The notes below the pieces were generated by a model. That model was not told where the DNA came from, searched no databases, and saw only the letters and a program-made list of their open reading frames with translations. The position numbers and the translations under genes were made by a program. Positions 41,776 to 51,611 of a DNA stretch of 64,000 bases are shown piece after piece. Every line of letters begins with the position of its first letter. Position 1 is the first letter of the stretch. Location: positions 1 to 64,000 of the forward strand of contig NZ_JACRYU010000016.1 in the NCBI RefSeq assembly GCF_014333445.1, given 5' to 3'. Source of the stretch: Terrisporobacter mayombei. Lineage in GTDB: Bacteria > Bacillota > Clostridia > Peptostreptococcales > Peptostreptococcaceae.

Positions 41776-42684
41776 ATGAGCAAAAGAAAATTTTACAGAA
41801 ATTTCAATAAGAGAAAAAAGTTTAATGCTACAAAAAGTATAACAATCATGTTATGTATATGTATCATAGGTTCTTATGCATATATAAACCTAAAAGATAA
41901 AGGCCTTTGGGACAAGCTTGAGAGTGTAAGTGTTATGAGTAGTATCAAAAATTTATCCGCATGGGATGGATTAAAGAAGTTATTTAACAAAAGTGATGTA
42001 ATAACATCAAGTGATATTTCATCGGAGTTAGGTGACTTGGAAGAAAATAAGGATAGTGAGGAAAATGCAAAAGTAGCAAGTGTTAATGAGATGGAAATAT
42101 ACACCATACAGGTTGCGTCTATAGAAAATAAAAATGATTTAAAAAAGGTTGAAGATGTAATGGAAGAGTATAAATTTCCTTCTGCTAATATGGACTTAGA
42201 CAACACTAAAAAAGTTCAAGTATATGCCTCTCTTAAAGAAGACAAAGTAAGAGAAAATTTAGAGGATACAAGGACATATTTTTCGGACGCTTTTTTAACT
42301 AAAATAGAAATTCCAATGTTATCTTTACAATATACAGATAGCTATTCTTATATGGAAGACATAGCAAAGGGATTAAATAATTTAATTGAAAATTATAAAA
42401 AAGAGAGTGAATATTGGGATTTAGGAGAAAAAAATCTAGAAACTTATAACGAAATTTTAACAAGTAGAAATACGATTTTAGATAATTTAAAGAAAAATAC
42501 AAATAAAATTAATTATTCAAAGATGGATAAATTTAAAGAAAATTTAATTTCATATATAGATGAAGTTGAGGAAAAAATATTAATATCTTCAAAAAGTGCT
42601 AATGAAAATAAAAATTACATAAGTCAAGGTGCATTATTATCTTCAATACAAGGTTACTATTTATTTGTAAATTCAATGAAATAG
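41776..42684 (+). CDS. Membrane-anchored SPOR-like protein
   Basis: A 302-residue protein: basic N-terminus (SKRKFYRNFNKRKKFN), one membrane helix (about 21-38), an acidic linker, then a segment starting IYTIQVASIENKNDLKKVEDVMEEY that has the QVxS/A start of SPOR domains (about 113-182). The rest is helical (LNNLIENYKKESEYWDL, NTILDNLKKNTNKI). SPOR domains bind bare glycan at division septa, and Clostridia have several such proteins. I assign the domain with moderate confidence and no named gene. Confidence 0.65.
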   Translation: MSKRKFYRNFNKRKKFNATKSITIMLCICIIGSYAYINLKDKGLWDKLESVSVMSSIKNLSAWDGLKKLFNKSDVITSSDISSELGDLEENKDSEENAKVASVNEMEIYTIQVASIENKNDLKKVEDVMEEYKFPSANMDLDNTKKVQVYASLKEDKVRENLEDTRTYFSDAFLTKIEIPMLSLQYTDSYSYMEDIAKGLNNLIENYKKESEYWDLGEKNLETYNEILTSRNTILDNLKKNTNKINYSKMDKFKENLISYIDEVEEKILISSKSANENKNYISQGALLSSIQGYYLFVNSMK

Positions 42685-42690
42685 ATAATT

Positions 42691-42717
42691 AAAGGGTTGT
42701 TTTATCAACCTTTTTTT
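42691..42717 (+). terminator. Intrinsic terminator
   Basis: AAAGGGTTG with CAACCTTT (one G-U), loop TTTTAT, then a run of T. Confidence 0.75.
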
Positions 42718-42786
42718 AGGTATAAAAAAATAATATGATATTTAATATATTTAATTTAAAAATACTTAATTATTTAAATTGATTTA

Positions 42787-42816
42787 TTGATAATGGTTTA
42801 AAAATTTTATTATAAT
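42787..42816 (+). promoter_or_regulatory. Sigma-A promoter of the rnf operon
   Basis: TTGATA (42787-42792) and TATAAT (42811-42816) with an 18-bp spacer. It leaves a leader of about 95 nt before rnfC. Confidence 0.6.
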
Positions 42817-42863
42817 GTTAGAAAAAAGGATATTTTTTTAACAATTATTAAATTTTACCAATT

Positions 42864-42879
42864 TTATAGTATACTATAA
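42864..42879. promoter_or_regulatory. 16-bp perfect palindrome in the rnf leader
   Basis: TTATAGTATACTATAA lies between the predicted promoter and the rnfC ribosome site. It could be an operator, or could include a second -10 (TATACT). Confidence 0.4.
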
Positions 42880-42920
42880 ATAATAGCATAAAGTTAAAAA
42901 CAGTATGGGGAGGGAGTAAA

Positions 42921-44261
42921 ATGAAACTCTTAACATTTAAAGGAGGAATACATCCTCCATATAATAAAGAGTATACAAATCAAATAGCTATAAGAAAAGC
43001 TGAAGCTCCAAAAGTAGTTTATATACCTCTACAACAACATATAGGTGCTCCAGCAAATCCTATAGTTGCTGTGGGAGATGAGGTGAAAGTAGGACAAAAA
43101 ATAGGTGAGTCTCAAGGATTTGTATCAAGTAATATACATTCATCTGTTTCAGGTAAGGTGATCGGAATAGAACAGCATGACATCCCAGGAGGAAATGGAC
43201 TATGTGTTGTAATTGAAAATGATTTCAAAGAAGAAATTCACGAGAGTGTAAGTCCTAAAGGAGATTTAGAAAACTTATATCCTAAGGATATTGTGAAATA
43301 CATACAAGAGGCTGGGATAGTTGGTATGGGAGGCGCAACATTCCCAACTCATGTAAAATTATCACCACCACCAAATACAAACATTGATGTTGTTATATTA
43401 AACGGTGCAGAATGTGAACCGTATCTTACAGCAGACCATAGGCTTATGGTAGAGAATCCAGAAGATGTAGTATTTGGATTAAGAGTAATAATGAAAGCTT
43501 TAAATGTTAAAAAGGGGTATATCGCTATAGAAGTTAATAAGCCAGATGCTATAGAGGCTGTTACTAAAGTTGCAAACAATTATGATGAGGTAGAAGTAGT
43601 AGGTCTTGAAGTTAAATATCCACAAGGGGCAGAAAAGCAATTAATATATGCTTGTACAGGAAGAGAGGTTCCATCAGGAGCTTTACCAGCAGCTGCAGGA
43701 GCAGTAGTTGATAATGTTGGTACAGCAGCACAAGTAGCAAAAACTATAAAAACAGGAATGCCTTTAATAGAAAGAATTACAACTGTTACAGGAAGTTGTA
43801 TAAAAGAGCCTGCAAACTTAGTAACAAAAGTAGGTACAGTTGTTTCTGAAATAATAGACCAATGTGGTGGATTTAAAGATAATGTTAAAGTCGGAAAGTT
43901 TATAATGGGTGGACCTATGATGGGTATGACTCAATATACTACCAATATAGTTACTAATAAAGGTTCTTCTGGAATACTTTGTATATCTGAAGAAGAAGCA
44001 AAAATAGATGAACCAAGTAATTGTTTAAGATGCGGTAGATGCACAGAAGTATGCCCAGCATTTTTACAACCACTATATATAAGTGCTAATTCACTAAAGG
44101 GGGATTTTGAAAGATCAGCTGAACATAGAGCTCTTGATTGTATAGAATGTGGTTCTTGTTCGTTTATATGTCCTGCTAGAAGGCCTTTAGTTGAATCTAT
44201 AAGAAATGCTAAGAGACAAATTCAAGCGATGAGAAGAAAACAGCAAGCAGCTAACAAATAA
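42921..44261 (+). CDS. rnfC: Rnf complex subunit RnfC
   Basis: A 446-residue peripheral subunit. The N-terminal domain includes GGIHPPYNKEYT; the NADH/FMN-binding part shows GMGGATFPTHVKLSPP and LNGAECEPYLTADHRLM. Two ferredoxin clusters follow, CLRCGRCTEVCP and CIECGSCSFICP. RnfC is where NAD+ is reduced in the ferredoxin:NAD+ oxidoreductase that pumps Na+ or H+. It is the first gene of a complete C-D-G-E-A-B operon in the order usual for Clostridia. GGGGAGGGAG precedes the ATG. Confidence 0.97.
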   Translation: MKLLTFKGGIHPPYNKEYTNQIAIRKAEAPKVVYIPLQQHIGAPANPIVAVGDEVKVGQKIGESQGFVSSNIHSSVSGKVIGIEQHDIPGGNGLCVVIENDFKEEIHESVSPKGDLENLYPKDIVKYIQEAGIVGMGGATFPTHVKLSPPPNTNIDVVILNGAECEPYLTADHRLMVENPEDVVFGLRVIMKALNVKKGYIAIEVNKPDAIEAVTKVANNYDEVEVVGLEVKYPQGAEKQLIYACTGREVPSGALPAAAGAVVDNVGTAAQVAKTIKTGMPLIERITTVTGSCIKEPANLVTKVGTVVSEIIDQCGGFKDNVKVGKFIMGGPMMGMTQYTTNIVTNKGSSGILCISEEEAKIDEPSNCLRCGRCTEVCPAFLQPLYISANSLKGDFERSAEHRALDCIECGSCSFICPARRPLVESIRNAKRQIQAMRRKQQAANK

Positions 44262-44279
44262 TAGTTAGGGGGAAATAAT

Positions 44280-45266
44280 ATGGAAAACAAGTTTATAGTA
44301 TCGTCATCACCTCATATAAGAAGTAATGAAGATACTTCTTATATAATGAAGCAAGTAATATTAGCTCTTGTACCAGCAGCACTTGCAGCCGTATATTACT
44401 TTAGAGCTAGCGCATTGTATGTGATGCTTTTTTGTATACTAGGTACAGTTGGGTCTGAATTTTTATATCAAAAAATATCAAAACAAAAAAGTACCATAGG
44501 AGACTTTTCAGCAGTAGTAACAGGTTTATTACTAGCATTTAATGTACCAGCATCACTTCCATGGTGGATGTGTATATCAGGAGGAGTATTTTCAATAATA
44601 GTTGTAAAAATGGTATTTGGAGGAATTGGTAATAACTTTGTTAACCCAGCCCTTGCAGGGAGAGCATTCTTACTAGCATCATTCCCAGTTGCTATGACAA
44701 CTTGGACTAAAACTGGTATAAACTGGGTTGGTAGCGGAAGCTTAGATGCAGTTACAACTGCAACACCATTAAGTTTTCTAAAAGAAGGGGCAGAAGGTTT
44801 AGCTCCTTTAAAAGAAAGTGGAATATCTTTAATTGATATGACGTTGGGTAATATTGGTGGATGTATAGGTGAAACATGTGCAGTTTTGATAATACTTGGA
44901 GGCATTTATTTAATTTATAAAGGAATAATAAGTTATATTATGCCTGTATTCTACATAGGAACAATATTTGTTTTATCTTTTGTATTAGGTGGATTTAATT
45001 TTGAGTTTGCTTTATTCCAAGTTTTAGCTGGTGGTGTATTATTAGGTGGATTTTTCATGCTAACTGACTATACTACATCTCCTATGACCAAAAAAGGTCA
45101 AATAATTTATGCAGTTTTAGCAGGTATAATAGCAACTGTTATAAGATTATATGGTGGATATCCAGAGGGATGTTCGTACTCAATATTATTAGCTAATGTA
45201 GCTACTCCGCTTATAGATAAATACGTTAATAATAGAGTGTTTGGGGAGGTGGCTAAGAGTGAATAG
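44280..45266 (+). CDS. rnfD: Rnf complex subunit RnfD
   Basis: A 328-residue integral membrane subunit with about nine or ten hydrophobic segments. The covalent FMN attachment threonine lies in DAVTTATPLSFLK, and GNNFVNPALAGRAFLLASFP and LTDYTTSPMTKKGQ are standard RnfD/NqrB segments. It forms part of the ion and electron path through the membrane. Its last codons overlap the start of rnfG by 8 bp. Confidence 0.97.
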   Translation: MENKFIVSSSPHIRSNEDTSYIMKQVILALVPAALAAVYYFRASALYVMLFCILGTVGSEFLYQKISKQKSTIGDFSAVVTGLLLAFNVPASLPWWMCISGGVFSIIVVKMVFGGIGNNFVNPALAGRAFLLASFPVAMTTWTKTGINWVGSGSLDAVTTATPLSFLKEGAEGLAPLKESGISLIDMTLGNIGGCIGETCAVLIILGGIYLIYKGIISYIMPVFYIGTIFVLSFVLGGFNFEFALFQVLAGGVLLGGFFMLTDYTTSPMTKKGQIIYAVLAGIIATVIRLYGGYPEGCSYSILLANVATPLIDKYVNNRVFGEVAKSE

Positions 45267-45828
45267 TATCTTAAAATTAGGATTGAATTTATTTATAATT
45301 TGTGCAGTTGCTGCTGGCTTATTAGCAGGAACAAACCAATTGACAGAACCAATAATAGCACAGAGAAATGAACAAGCAAATAATGAAGCTAGAAAAATGG
45401 TACTACCAGATGCTAATAACTTTGAGTTAATAGACCCAAATGATTATGGGAAAAATGGTGAAGTAGAAATAGTAGAAGTTTACAAGGGATTAAATGGTTC
45501 TAATATAGCAGGATATACTATTAAAGTTCTTCCAAGTGGTTATGGTGGAGAGATAGAACTTATGGTAGGGATAAAATCTGATGGAACTATATCAGGTGTC
45601 AATATAGGTAATATGACAGAAACACCAGGTCTTGGAGCTAAAGCAAAGGAAGAAGCATTTTATGGTCAATATGCAGGAAAGCCAGCAGATGAGCTTAGTG
45701 TTGTAAAAAGTGGACCTGCAGGAGAAACAGAAATACAGGCTATATCAGGAGCTACTATTACATCTACAGCTGTGACAACAGGGGTTAATGCAGCCGTAGA
45801 AGTATATTATAGCATTAATAATAAATAG
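45259..45828 (+). CDS. rnfG: Rnf complex subunit RnfG
   Basis: 189 residues from GTG 45259, chosen because GGGGAGGTGG (45243-45252) is the right distance upstream; the frame opens at TTG 45241. There is one N-terminal membrane helix, then an extracytoplasmic FMN domain with PGLGAKAKE and the flavin-attachment motif SGATITSTAVT (the second Thr carries FMN). It transfers electrons on the outer side of the membrane. It overlaps rnfD, indicating coupled translation. Confidence 0.96.
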   Translation: MNSILKLGLNLFIICAVAAGLLAGTNQLTEPIIAQRNEQANNEARKMVLPDANNFELIDPNDYGKNGEVEIVEVYKGLNGSNIAGYTIKVLPSGYGGEIELMVGIKSDGTISGVNIGNMTETPGLGAKAKEEAFYGQYAGKPADELSVVKSGPAGETEIQAISGATITSTAVTTGVNAAVEVYYSINNK

Positions 45829-45844
45829 GATAGGGGGAAAAGAT

Positions 45845-46438
45845 ATGAGTCTAGGGAAAGTATTTAAAAATGGTATTATAGACGAGAACCCAACCTTCGT
45901 TCAAGTTATAGGTATGTGTCCGACTTTAGCTGTAACAAGTTCTGCTATAAATGGTATAGGTATGGGACTTTCAACAGCACTAGTTTTAGCATGTTCAAAT
46001 ATAGCGATATCACTACTTAGAAAAGTAATACCAGATAAAATAAGAATACCAGCCTTTGTAGTTGTAATAGCAACATTCGTTACAATCGTTCAAATGATTT
46101 TAAAAGCTTTTGTTCCAGCGTTAGATCAAGCGCTTGGATTATATATTCCATTGATAGTTGTTAACTGTATAATATTAGCTCGTGCAGAAAGTTTTGCATC
46201 TAAAAATGGACCAATAGAATCTGCAGTTGATGGTATAGCAATGGGTCTTGGATTTACTTTGGCTCTTACATCTTTAGGTGCAGTTAGAGAATTATTAGGA
46301 GCAGGATCAATATTTGGTTTAAGTATATTCGGTGCTTCTTATCAACCAGCATTATTATTTATACTACCTCCAGGTGCATTCTTAACTTTAGGGTTCTTAA
46401 TGGCACTATTTAACAAAGTAGTAAAGAAAAAAGCTTAA
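45845..46438 (+). CDS. rnfE: Rnf complex subunit RnfE
   Basis: A 197-residue membrane protein with six hydrophobic segments, homologous to RnfA. NPTFVQVIGMCPTLAVTSSAINGIGMG and LYIPLIVVNCIILARAESFASKNG are family hallmarks. Together with RnfA it forms the antiparallel pair in the membrane that binds an iron-sulphur centre through the conserved Cys residues (GMCPTL and VNCI). Start after AGGGGGAAAAG. Confidence 0.97.
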   Translation: MSLGKVFKNGIIDENPTFVQVIGMCPTLAVTSSAINGIGMGLSTALVLACSNIAISLLRKVIPDKIRIPAFVVVIATFVTIVQMILKAFVPALDQALGLYIPLIVVNCIILARAESFASKNGPIESAVDGIAMGLGFTLALTSLGAVRELLGAGSIFGLSIFGASYQPALLFILPPGAFLTLGFLMALFNKVVKKKA

Positions 46439-46453
46439 TAAGGGGGAAGTCAT

Positions 46454-47029
46454 ATGAATTATATATTATTATTTCTAAGTATTGTGCTTGTAAATAATGT
46501 TATAACATCGCAATTCTTAGGTATATGTCCGTTTTTAGGGGTTTCTAAGAAAGTTGATACAGCAGTTGGAATGGGAGCCGCTGTTACTTTTGTTTTAGGA
46601 TTAGCTTCAGTGATTACTTATTTTATACAAAAATTATTAAATATAACATCTACTGGATACCTACAAACTATAGCGTTTATATTAGTAATAGCTTCTATCG
46701 TTCAGTTTGTTGAGATGGTAATAAAAAAGATGAGTCCATCTTTATATCAAGCACTTGGTGTTTATTTACCACTTATAACAACTAACTGCGCTGTTTTAGG
46801 TATAGCTTTAGTTAATGTTCAAAATAACTATAACATAGTTGCTACACTAATAAATGGTGTTGGTGCAGGCGTTGGTTTTACATTAGCAATAGTATTATTC
46901 GCTGGAATAAGAGAAAGACTGGAATTAGCAGATATACCAGAATCATTCCAAGGTTTCCCAATAACATTAATAGCAGCAGCTTTAATGTCTATAGCTTTCT
47001 TAGGATTTACAGGATTAATAAAATTATAA
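46454..47029 (+). CDS. rnfA: Rnf complex subunit RnfA
   Basis: A 191-residue six-helix membrane protein. NVITSQFLGICPFLGVSKKVDTA and LGVYLPLITTNCAVLGIAL are the RnfA forms of the cysteine-bearing loops that pair with RnfE. A and E coordinate one Fe-S centre in the membrane that passes electrons between the two faces. It is placed 15 bp after rnfE and 16 bp before rnfB. Confidence 0.97.
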   Translation: MNYILLFLSIVLVNNVITSQFLGICPFLGVSKKVDTAVGMGAAVTFVLGLASVITYFIQKLLNITSTGYLQTIAFILVIASIVQFVEMVIKKMSPSLYQALGVYLPLITTNCAVLGIALVNVQNNYNIVATLINGVGAGVGFTLAIVLFAGIRERLELADIPESFQGFPITLIAAALMSIAFLGFTGLIKL

Positions 47030-47045
47030 AATAGGGGGTGATTTT

Positions 47046-48038
47046 GTGAGTATAATAAAAGCAATTATAATTTTAGGTGGATTAGGATTGGGATTCGGAG
47101 CAATTCTAGCTTATGCATCTAAAAAGTTTGCTGTTGAAGTAGATGAGAGGGAGGAAAAAATACTTGCAGTACTTCCTGGAGCTAATTGTGGTGGTTGTGG
47201 ATTTCCTGGATGTGGAGGCTTGGCAGCTGCAATAGCAAAAGGTGAAGCACCAGTCAATGGATGCCCAGTTGGTGGAGCAGCAGTTGCTGCTAAAGTTGGA
47301 GAAATTATGGGGGTAGCTGCCGATAGTGGAGAAAGAATGGTAGCTGCTGTTAAATGTAAAGGAACTTGTGACAAAACAAAAAATAAGTACATACACCAAG
47401 GTCTTAAAGACTGTATGGCAGCAGCAGTTCTAAATGGTGGACAAAAGGCTTGTAAATCAGGATGCTTAGGATTTGGTACTTGTGTCTCAGTATGTAAATT
47501 TGATGCTATCAAAATAGTAGATGGAGTCGCTGCAGTAGATGAAGATAAATGTGTTTTATGTGGAAAATGCATGGAAGTATGTCCAAAGGCTTTAATAGTT
47601 AAAAAGCCAGCGAGTAAAGAAGTTTTTGTTCAATGTAATAGTAATGAATTTGGTAAAGCTGTAAAAGAAAAGTGTAGCGTAGGTTGTATTGGATGTGGAA
47701 AATGTTCGAAAGTATGTCCAGTAGATGCTATAATTTTTGAAAATAAACTTGCAAAAATTAATCATGAAAAATGCATAGGATGTAAAGAATGTGTTGTTAG
47801 CTGTCCAACTAAAGCAATAGTTGGAGAGATAAAAGATAGAAGAAAGGTTACTATCGACGAAGAAAAATGTATAGGATGTACAGCATGTGCTAGACAATGT
47901 AAGTTTGGTGCAATAGAGGGTGAAAAGAAACAGCCTCATAGAATAGATTTAGATAAATGCAGAGGGTGTCATTTATGCTTGTCGAAGTGTAAAAAAGGAG
48001 CTATGAGTCTAGTTGAAGAAGTTAAAGCTGTGAACTAA
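47046..48038 (+). CDS. rnfB: Rnf complex subunit RnfB
   Basis: 330 residues from GTG 47046, after AGGGGGTGA. An N-terminal membrane helix is followed by the four-Cys domain (LPGANCGGCGFPGCGGLAAAI, then NGCPVGG) and by several CxxCxxCxxxC ferredoxin motifs (for example CVLCGKCMEVCP, CIGCGKCSKVCP, CIGCKECVVSCP, CIGCTACARQCK, CRGCHLCLSKCK). RnfB accepts electrons from reduced ferredoxin. The cluster-rich tail is typical of clostridial RnfB. It is the last gene of the operon. Confidence 0.97.
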   Translation: MSIIKAIIILGGLGLGFGAILAYASKKFAVEVDEREEKILAVLPGANCGGCGFPGCGGLAAAIAKGEAPVNGCPVGGAAVAAKVGEIMGVAADSGERMVAAVKCKGTCDKTKNKYIHQGLKDCMAAAVLNGGQKACKSGCLGFGTCVSVCKFDAIKIVDGVAAVDEDKCVLCGKCMEVCPKALIVKKPASKEVFVQCNSNEFGKAVKEKCSVGCIGCGKCSKVCPVDAIIFENKLAKINHEKCIGCKECVVSCPTKAIVGEIKDRRKVTIDEEKCIGCTACARQCKFGAIEGEKKQPHRIDLDKCRGCHLCLSKCKKGAMSLVEEVKAVN

Positions 48039-48083
48039 GGGTTGATATCGTCAAATTGATATTAAAATATATTAATTATGGAT

Positions 48084-48120
48084 AAAATAAGGGTATGGAA
48101 TAGCTCCATACCCTTATTTT
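48084..48120 (+). terminator. Terminator of the rnf operon
   Basis: A 16-bp stem, AAAATAAGGGTATGGA (48084-48099) with TCCATACCCTTATTTT (48105-48120), loop ATAGC, T-run. Confidence 0.9.
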
Positions 48121-48293
48121 TATTAAAAATTACTACTAAAAAAACATTGGTAATTTTAGTTAGAAAAAATACCTAAATGATTTGAAAATATAACAATTAT
48201 GTAATTAAAAGACTCGACATTTACATTGAAATTTTTACAATATAATGATAAACTTAATTAGTACAAAAATATAGTACAAGGTGAGGTGATAGT

Positions 48294-48878
48294 ATGAATA
48301 TAATTTTAGCATCGAATTCACCTAGAAGAAGAGAAATCTTAGAAAATGCTAAGGTGAGATTTTCAGTTAAAGGGAGTCATATTAACGAGATCATTAAAGA
48401 CAATGAATCACCAGAAGAAACTGTAATGAGACTTGCATACGAAAAAGCACTAGATATATCAAAAGATAATAAAGATGCACTAGTGATTGGCGCAGACACA
48501 ATAGTTGTGATAAATGACACTATTTTAGGAAAGCCAAAAGATGAGCAACAGGCATATGACATGATTAAGTTATTGTCTGGGAAAACTCACTATGTAATTA
48601 CAGGTTTCGCTTTGATAAATTTAAGTTTAGATAAAAAGGTAATTGACCACCAAATAAGTAAGGTTACTTTTAAAGAATTATCGAATGATTGTATTAAAGA
48701 TTATATACAAACTAAAGAGTCTTTAGATAAAGCTGGAGCTTATGGTATACAAGGGTATGGTGCGCTATTAGTTAATAATATCGAAGGTGATTATTTTAAC
48801 ATAGTAGGATTACCAATATCTAAAATTAGCGATTGCTTAAAAGATCACTTTGATATAAATCTTTTTTACGGAGGCTGA
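48294..48878 (+). CDS. maf: Maf family nucleotide pyrophosphatase
   Basis: A 194-residue protein. ILASNSPRRREIL is the Maf signature; VIGADTIVVINDTILGKPKD, SGKTHYVITGFAL and DKAGAYGIQGYGALLV complete the active site, of the YhdE/dTTP-UTP type. Maf proteins hydrolyse non-canonical or excess NTPs to monophosphates and have been tied to septum control in Bacillus. It starts the conserved maf-radC-mreBCD order. AAGGTGAGGTGA precedes the ATG. Confidence 0.95.
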   Translation: MNIILASNSPRRREILENAKVRFSVKGSHINEIIKDNESPEETVMRLAYEKALDISKDNKDALVIGADTIVVINDTILGKPKDEQQAYDMIKLLSGKTHYVITGFALINLSLDKKVIDHQISKVTFKELSNDCIKDYIQTKESLDKAGAYGIQGYGALLVNNIEGDYFNIVGLPISKISDCLKDHFDINLFYGG

Positions 48879-48882
48879 TTTA

Positions 48883-49578
48883 TTGAATAACTCTTCTAAA
48901 TTATCTTTAAATATAAAAGAGATGACATTAGAGGACAGACCAAGAGAAAAAATGATTTCCAATGGCGTGAGTAGTTTATCGGATGCGGAATTATTAGCAA
49001 TTCTTATTAGAAGTGGAAATAAAGAATTAAATGCAATTCAACTAGCGCAAAAGATAATAAATAAAGCTGATAACATAAGATGTTTACAAGATATGACCAT
49101 AGATGAACTAAGAAGTATTAATGGAATAGGACTTTCTAAAGCAACTCAAATTAAAGCGGCATTAGAATTAGGTGTTAGGGTAGCATCTTATAAACCTAAA
49201 AAATACAAAATTAAGAATCCGTGGGATATATACAAATACTATATGGAAATTTTAAGATATCAATATAAAGAGATTTTTAAGGTAGTTCTTTTGAATACAA
49301 AAAATGAAATAATAACTGATGTGGACATTTCAATAGGAACGTTAAATTCATCCCTAGTTCACCCAAGAGAAGTTTTTAGAGAAGCAATAAGAAGAAGCAG
49401 TAATAAAATTATATTATTACACAATCATCCTTCTGGAGATGTTGAACCATCAAAAGAGGATAAAAATGTAACTTGTAGATTAAAAGACTGTGGTGAATTA
49501 ATAGGTATAGAAGTAATTGACCACATCATTATTGGAGACGGAATTTATTTTAGTTTTAAAGAAAATATGATGATTTAA
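48883..49578 (+). CDS. radC: RadC family protein (JAB1/MPN domain)
   Basis: 231 residues from TTG 48883, after GGAGGCTGA within the end of maf. The N-terminal part has a helix-hairpin-helix (SINGIGLSKATQIKAALELG), and the C-terminal JAMM metalloprotease-like domain has HNHPSGDVEPSKED. The catalytic Glu and HxHPSG zinc pattern are present. Its biochemical role is not settled despite the name. It is the usual neighbour of mreB. Confidence 0.94.
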   Translation: MNNSSKLSLNIKEMTLEDRPREKMISNGVSSLSDAELLAILIRSGNKELNAIQLAQKIINKADNIRCLQDMTIDELRSINGIGLSKATQIKAALELGVRVASYKPKKYKIKNPWDIYKYYMEILRYQYKEIFKVVLLNTKNEIITDVDISIGTLNSSLVHPREVFREAIRRSSNKIILLHNHPSGDVEPSKEDKNVTCRLKDCGELIGIEVIDHIIIGDGIYFSFKENMMI

Positions 49579-49618
49579 GTAGATAGTAAGTAGAATAGAA
49601 TAAGGAAGGTGCATTATA

Positions 49619-50695
49619 ATGGCTAAAGAAAAAAAAGAGAAAAAAGAAAAAAGAGGTTTTAAATCTTTATTTGGATTTGGAAAAACAACTAAAGATATGG
49701 GAATAGACTTAGGTACAGCTAATACATTAGTTTATATAAAAGGACAAGGTATCGTAGTAAGAGAACCTTCTGTTGTTGCGATAAGAGATGATAGTAAAGC
49801 GGTTTTAGCAGTTGGTGAAGAAGCTAAAAGAATGATAGGGAGAACACCAGGAAATATAGTAGCTATAAGACCAATGAAAGATGGAGTTATAGCTGATTTT
49901 GATGTAACTCAATCAATGTTAAGCTACTTTATACAAAAAGCTGCAGCTAAGAAAGGTGTAGTAAGTCCAAGAATAGCTATATGTGTGCCCTTTGGTGTTA
50001 CAGAAGTTGAAAAAAGAGCAATAGAAGAGGCTGCAAGAACAGCTGGAGCTAAAGATGCTTTCTTAATAGAAGAACCAATGGCTGCTGCAATAGGAGCTGG
50101 TCTTAGAATAGAAGAACCAGAAGGAAACATGGTAGTAGATATCGGAGGTGGTACTTCTGAAATAGCTATAATATCATTAGGTGGTATAGTTACTGCTAAA
50201 TCAATAAGACTTGGTGGAGACGAGTTAGATGAAGCTATAGTTAACTATGTAAAAAAAGAATACAGCTTAATGATTGGTGAGAGAACGGCTGAAGATGTTA
50301 AAATAAAAATAGGTTCAGCTTACAAAGAAGGCGATGAAGTTGAAATGGAAATAAGAGGTAGAGATCTTATAACTGGTCTTCCAAAGACTATGCAAATATC
50401 TTCTTCAGAAGTTAGAGATGCTTTAAGAGAATCAGTTAATTCTATCGTGGATGGTATAAAATCAACATTAGAAAAAACTCCACCAGAGTTAGCTTCAGAC
50501 ATAATGGAAAATGGAATAATGTTAACTGGAGGAGGAGCTCTACTTAGAGGACTTGATAAATTAGTTAAAGAAGAAACTGGTATGCCTGTTAAAATAGCAG
50601 AAAACCCACTTGATTGTGTTGCTATAGGTACTGGTAAATCAGTTGAAGATGCAGAAATATTTGAAAAAGTATTAATGATGAATAATAAAAAGTAA
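49619..50695 (+). CDS. mreB: Rod-shape actin homologue MreB
   Basis: A 358-residue protein. The N-terminal lysine/glutamate-rich tail (about 20 residues, [20 protein letters not shown]) is amphipathic and may aid membrane binding. The actin motifs are complete: [48 protein letters not shown] and [15 protein letters not shown]. It polymerises on the membrane and guides elongation by RodA and PBP2. mreC and mreD follow. Confidence 0.97.
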   Translation: MAKEKKEKKEKRGFKSLFGFGKTTKDMGIDLGTANTLVYIKGQGIVVREPSVVAIRDDSKAVLAVGEEAKRMIGRTPGNIVAIRPMKDGVIADFDVTQSMLSYFIQKAAAKKGVVSPRIAICVPFGVTEVEKRAIEEAARTAGAKDAFLIEEPMAAAIGAGLRIEEPEGNMVVDIGGGTSEIAIISLGGIVTAKSIRLGGDELDEAIVNYVKKEYSLMIGERTAEDVKIKIGSAYKEGDEVEMEIRGRDLITGLPKTMQISSSEVRDALRESVNSIVDGIKSTLEKTPPELASDIMENGIMLTGGGALLRGLDKLVKEETGMPVKIAENPLDCVAIGTGKSVEDAEIFEKVLMMNNKK

Positions 50696-50712
50696 TAAAG
50701 TAGGTGCTTACC

Positions 50713-51597
50713 TTGAAATTTGAGAATAATAAGAATAAAAAAAAGATTAATTTAAAAGTGATAGCAACAGGTACAGTTGCTATCACTTTAATTGGAATTG
50801 TGGGGATGTCATTAGGGAGAAGTAATGGCCAAAATCCAATAGGGGCTAATGTTGGAATGAATACATTTTCGTCTATTGGAAGTACAATAAATAGCGGATT
50901 TACTTATGTAAAAAGTGGATTCAACAATATTATACACTTCTATTCTAATGCAAAAAAAGTTGAAAGTTTAGAAAAAGAAAATAATGAATTAGAAGCACAA
51001 GTAATAGAATTACAAGGGAAATTAGATGACACTGAGTCTTTACAAAGTTTAAAAACAGCTCTTAAATTTGTAGATGAAAAATATGTGGCTAATTCTTTAT
51101 CGGCAAAAGTTGTAAGTAAAAACGATGGGAACTGGTATACAAGTTTTGTAGTATCTGCAGGTAGTAAAGACGGGGTTAAAAAAGATAGCTTAGTAATTAA
51201 TGGTAGTGGCCTTGTAGGAATCGTATATGAAGTTTCTGCAAATTACTGTAAAGCTATTTCATTATTAGATACAAAATCATCGGTAAGCTTTAAGTTAGCA
51301 AAGGACTCAAATTATAAAGGGATTATAACATATGGTCAAAATATGGATGAAAAAGATGACTATAGGAATCAGGGACTACTTCAAGGATATATGTTTGACT
51401 CACAATATGATGTATTACCAGGAGATGTTGTTACAACATCAGGTCTTGGACTATATCCAGAAGGAATTGTTATAGGTAAGGTGGAAAAAGTTATAGAAGA
51501 CAAAAATAACTCCTTAAAATATGTTGTAGTAAAGCCTAATGTTGACTTTAAAAATATAGACGATGTTATGATCATTGAACCAAGAAATATAGGATAA
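50713..51597 (+). CDS. mreC: Rod-shape protein MreC
   Basis: 294 residues from TTG 50713, which fits AGGTG (50702-50706); the GTG at 50704 overlaps that site. Basic cytoplasmic start, membrane helix (about 18-35), coiled coil (VESLEKENNELEAQVIELQGKLDD, about 83-112), then two beta-barrel halves (AKVVSKNDGNWYTSFVVSAGSKDGV, GDVVTTSGLGLYPEGIVIGKV). It scaffolds the elongasome on the outer side and activates PBP2. Confidence 0.94.
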   Translation: MKFENNKNKKKINLKVIATGTVAITLIGIVGMSLGRSNGQNPIGANVGMNTFSSIGSTINSGFTYVKSGFNNIIHFYSNAKKVESLEKENNELEAQVIELQGKLDDTESLQSLKTALKFVDEKYVANSLSAKVVSKNDGNWYTSFVVSAGSKDGVKKDSLVINGSGLVGIVYEVSANYCKAISLLDTKSSVSFKLAKDSNYKGIITYGQNMDEKDDYRNQGLLQGYMFDSQYDVLPGDVVTTSGLGLYPEGIVIGKVEKVIEDKNNSLKYVVVKPNVDFKNIDDVMIIEPRNIG

Positions 51598-51611
51598 AGG
51601 GGAAAACAATT

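Noticed and set aside
47111-47572. 153-codon minus-strand frame inside rnfB
   Set aside because: It is opposite conserved ferredoxin domains. Pro/Ala/Thr bias comes from complementing Gly/Cys-rich codons.
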